The notes beneath the pieces were generated by a model that was not told the origin of the DNA, did not search any database, and saw only the letters and a list, made by a program, of their open reading frames with translations. Shown here one piece after another: positions 62,065 to 64,000 of a DNA stretch of 64,000 nt. The position numbers and the translations under genes were made by a program. Numbering within the stretch: the first letter of the stretch is position 1; each line of letters starts with the position of its first letter. Source of the stretch: JAEUIG01 sp046349775. Its GTDB lineage: Bacteria > Planctomycetota > Planctomycetia > Planctomycetales > Planctomycetaceae. The stretch spans positions 13,580 through 77,579 of the forward strand of contig JAXMBS010000018.1 in assembly GCA_046349775.1 (NCBI GenBank). The letters run 5' to 3'.

Positions 62065-62101
62065 CCAAAAAAACAAAGAACCCGGCGACGGACGCCGGGT
62101 T
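62065..62101 (-). terminator. intrinsic terminator downstream of argD
   Basis: On the minus strand AACCCGGCG (62101-62093), loop of five, CGCCGGGTT (62087-62079), then CTTTGTTTTTTT (62078-62067). A 9-bp GC-rich stem plus a T-tract, 24 bases past the argD stop: a textbook Rho-independent terminator. Confidence 0.9.
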
Positions 62102-62124
62102 CCGTAAGCAAAACTGGATGTCGC

Positions 62125-63375
62125 CTAACTGGCGTCGGACATTTCTCGCAGGACGTCGGCGATGACTTCGCAGCCGGATTCGACTTCTTCGGCCGTGACG
62201 TTCAGTGGCGGGAGGAGCCGGAGGACGGTGTCGTGCGTGGCGTTGACGAGGACGCCGCGCTCCATGCACTTGGCGACGGCCGGCGTGGACGGGATCGACA
62301 GGTCGAGGCCGACCATCAGGCCGGCGATGCGGACTTCGTCGATAATCGGCAACTCGGCCTGCAGAGCGGTGAACCGCTGGCGGAACAGGTCGGACATCGC
62401 GCGGCAGTTTTCGAGGAGGTTGTCCTCTTCGATCGTCTCGACCGTGGCGATGCCGGCCGCCATCGCCAGCGGATTGCCGCCGAACGTGCTGGCGTGCATG
62501 CCGGGACGGAGGCTGGGGGCGATTTCGTCCTTGCAGATGAACGCTCCGCAGGCGACGCCGCCGGCGACGCCCTTGGCGAGCGTCATAATGTCGGGCTGGA
62601 CGCCGAACTGCTGGTAGCCGTACCAGGTGCCGGTGCGGCCCATGCAGGTCTGCACTTCGTCGAAGATCAGGACGAGGCCGTGCTCGTCGGCGATCTTGCG
62701 GAGCCCCTCGAGGAACCCGGGCTGCGGGAGGTTGATGCCCCCCTCCCCCTGCACCGGTTCGATGAGGATGCCGCACGTTTCGTCGTCGACGAGCTTGCGG
62801 ACGGCGTCGAGGTCGTTGTGCGGGGCGTAGCGGAAGCCGGGGACGAGCGGCGAGATGCCCTGGTGATATTTGGGCTGCGCGGTGGCGGTGACAGCGGCGA
62901 AGGTCCGGCCGTGGAAGCCGTTTTCGAACGTGATGATCTTGTACTTGCCGTCGGCGGTATGCATGCGGGCGAGCTTGATCGCTCCCTCAATCGCCTCCGC
63001 TCCGCTGTTGCAGAAGAACGCCTTGCCGAAACCGCGCGAACAGAGGGCCTCCGCGAACAGCCCCTGCTGCTGCATGTACCAGGTGTTAGGGACATGGATC
63101 AGGCTGGCGGCCTGCTCCTGGATCGCCCGCACGACGCGCGGCGGCGAGTAGCCGAGGATGTTGCAGCCCCAGCCGGGGAACAGATCGAGGTAGCGTTTCC
63201 CCTCGGCGTCCCAGACATAGCTCCCCTCGCCCCGCACAAGGCTGATCGGGTAGCGCTTGTAGTTGGGGATGACGTACTGGTCGAACAGCGCGATCGTGTC
63301 AGCGCTGGAGAGCGTGTCGGACGCGGCGGCGTGATTGGGAGCGTCGGTCCGGCGAGTGAACATTTTGAGAGCCAT
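62125..63375 (-). CDS. argD: acetylornithine aminotransferase
   Basis: A 416-residue class III PLP aminotransferase of arginine synthesis (N-acetylornithine to N-acetylglutamate semialdehyde). Hallmarks: GWGCNILGY, FFCNSGAEAIEGAIKLAR (cofactor phosphate binding), FENGFHGRTFA, LIFDEVQTCMGRTG (Asp contacting PLP) and MTLAKGVAGGVACGAF with the Schiff-base lysine. I keep ATG 63375; ATG 63363 is possible and neither has a strong ribosome site. The N-terminus is about 20 residues longer than in E. coli, and the assignment against other ArgD-like transaminases rests on the argB/argF neighbours. Confidence 0.93.
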   Translation of the reverse strand: MALKMFTRRTDAPNHAAASDTLSSADTIALFDQYVIPNYKRYPISLVRGEGSYVWDAEGKRYLDLFPGWGCNILGYSPPRVVRAIQEQAASLIHVPNTWYMQQQGLFAEALCSRGFGKAFFCNSGAEAIEGAIKLARMHTADGKYKIITFENGFHGRTFAAVTATAQPKYHQGISPLVPGFRYAPHNDLDAVRKLVDDETCGILIEPVQGEGGINLPQPGFLEGLRKIADEHGLVLIFDEVQTCMGRTGTWYGYQQFGVQPDIMTLAKGVAGGVACGAFICKDEIAPSLRPGMHASTFGGNPLAMAAGIATVETIEEDNLLENCRAMSDLFRQRFTALQAELPIIDEVRIAGLMVGLDLSIPSTPAVAKCMERGVLVNATHDTVLRLLPPLNVTAEEVESGCEVIADVLREMSDAS

Positions 63376-63413
63376 GGCGGGGGAGGCCAGAGGTTAGACG
63401 TTGGGGGAAGAAT

Positions 63414-63515
63414 AAATCCGAAATTCGAAATCCGAAATTCGAAAGGGCCAGTGGTCGATTTGTTGCCTGCTTGCGGCTCGTTTCTTTCGGATTTCGAATT
63501 TCGGATTTCGGATTT
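63414..63515. repeat. AAATCCGAAATTCGAAA inverted repeat between argB and argD
   Basis: Left arm 63414-63444 holds two copies of a AAATCCGAAATTCG word; right arm 63485-63515 is the near-perfect inverse (TTTCGGATTTCGAATTTCGG and so on). The two would form a stem of about 30 bp around a 40-base loop in the argB-argD message. Confidence 0.75.
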
Positions 63516-64000
63516 TCATTTCACGATTTCCGTTCCGATGCCGGTGTCCGAATAAATCTCCAGCAGAATCGAGTGCGGGATCTTCGCGTCGATGATGTGC
63601 ACCTTGCCAACCCCCGCTGCGAGGGCTTCGAGCGCCGCTTCGACTTTGGGAACCATGCCGGTGTCGATGACGCCGGTCTGGATCAGTTCGCGAACGCGGT
63701 CGCCGCGCAGGTGCGGGATCAGCGTCGACGGGTCCTGGCGGTCGAGGAAGATCCCGGGGACGTCGCTGAGGAAGACGAGCTTCTCCGCCTTGAGCAGCCG
63801 GGCGACGGCAGCAGCGGCGGTGTCGGCGTTGACGTTGAGTTTCTGGCCATCGCGATCGAGGGCGATTGACGGGATGACCGGGATGCACCGGGCCCGACAG
63901 ACGGACAGGAGCACATCGCGGTTGATGTCCGAAACGTATCCGACACGGCCGAGATCGACAGGTTCGCCGTTTTCGCCCGGCAATGTGAGCCGCTCGCCGA
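63516..64000 (-). CDS. argB: acetylglutamate kinase, 5' part outside the window
   Basis: The C-terminal 161 residues of ArgB; the frame is open to base 64000, so the start lies beyond the edge. Diagnostic blocks are GYVSDINRDVLL, PVIPSIALDRDGQKLNVNADTAAA in two parts (NVNADTAAAAVARLL is the N-acetylglutamate/ATP site), LVFLSDVPGIFLDRQDPSTL, and TGMVPKVEAALEAL before the C-terminal VHIIDAKIPHSILLEI. It phosphorylates N-acetylglutamate, the second step of arginine synthesis and usually the feedback-controlled one. It is followed by argD after a 140-base repeat-bearing gap. Confidence 0.95.
   Translation of the reverse strand, partial: GERLTLPGENGEPVDLGRVGYVSDINRDVLLSVCRARCIPVIPSIALDRDGQKLNVNADTAAAAVARLLKAEKLVFLSDVPGIFLDRQDPSTLIPHLRGDRVRELIQTGVIDTGMVPKVEAALEALAAGVGKVHIIDAKIPHSILLEIYSDTGIGTEIVK

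Noticed and set aside
1..64000. CRISPR array, prophage or complete insertion sequence
   Set aside because: No regularly spaced direct repeats with unique spacers, no phage structural genes and no intact transposase were seen.

Overview
The window reads as a chromosomal piece of a GC-rich planctomycete (Planctomycetota). The signs are two DUF1501 proteins, a giant dehydrogenase/HEAT protein with a C-terminal CxxCH haem domain of the PVC type, a WD40-repeat Ser/Thr kinase coupled to an ECF sigma factor, a Ser/Thr kinase fused to a tubulin-like domain, and many short intergenic dyad repeats. There is no phage, plasmid or CRISPR backbone. All assignments were made by eye from the translations; no database search was run.

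Layout. 1-3.6 kb: carbohydrate/ester-type secreted enzymes (PqaA-like hydrolase cut by the window edge, BNR sialidase-like, ChbG-like deacetylase). 3.8-7.7 kb: tRNA-Arg(CCG) followed by an accessory patch: small orphan gene, wrecked REP-associated (RAYT) transposase with inverted flanking repeats, a decapitated lipase-like gene, an ankyrin protein, a REP-like array, and a 52-codon ORF whose perfect Shine-Dalgarno lies in a 13-bp hairpin. 7.7-18.6 kb: orphan secreted protein, RND efflux adaptor and pump (the pump with a His-rich extra membrane segment), a frameshifted GH63-type glucosidase and a DUF4239-type membrane protein. 18.8-26.4 kb: a POTRA/TPR protein with frameshifts at both ends, then the dehydrogenase/HEAT/haem protein.

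26.4-37.4 kb is the most distinctive region: CBS+PP2C (SpoIIE-type) phosphatase, CBS protein, formate-tetrahydrofolate ligase, universal stress protein, hemerythrin, lipoprotein cytochrome c, archaeal-type bifunctional FBP aldolase/phosphatase, and a single 1185-residue protein that joins an LPG-synthase-type (UPF0104) membrane domain to a complete MgtA-like P-type ATPase. The content resembles a dormancy or low-oxygen stress regulon (compare the mycobacterial DosR set, which also holds USPs, a CBS protein and a P-type ATPase). A perfect 8-bp-arm palindrome lies between the two divergent genes at the right end of the island.

37.4-49.1 kb: Nramp-like transporter, frameshifted MATE transporter, then a signalling cluster: kinase-tubulin-like protein, winged-helix AAA+ ATPase, FHA-EAL phosphodiesterase and a sigma-54 activator. 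49.4-60.8 kb: DUF1501, NHL propeller protein, WD40 kinase with its ECF sigma partner (both broken), a second broken DUF1501, a broken glycosyltransferase-39-type protein and a carboxylesterase. 60.9-64 kb: arginine genes argB-argD-argF on the minus strand, with a clear intrinsic terminator after argD.

At least eight otherwise conserved genes carry frameshifts or in-frame stops, while many long neighbours are intact. This is either real decay of specific genes or local assembly error; raw reads would decide.
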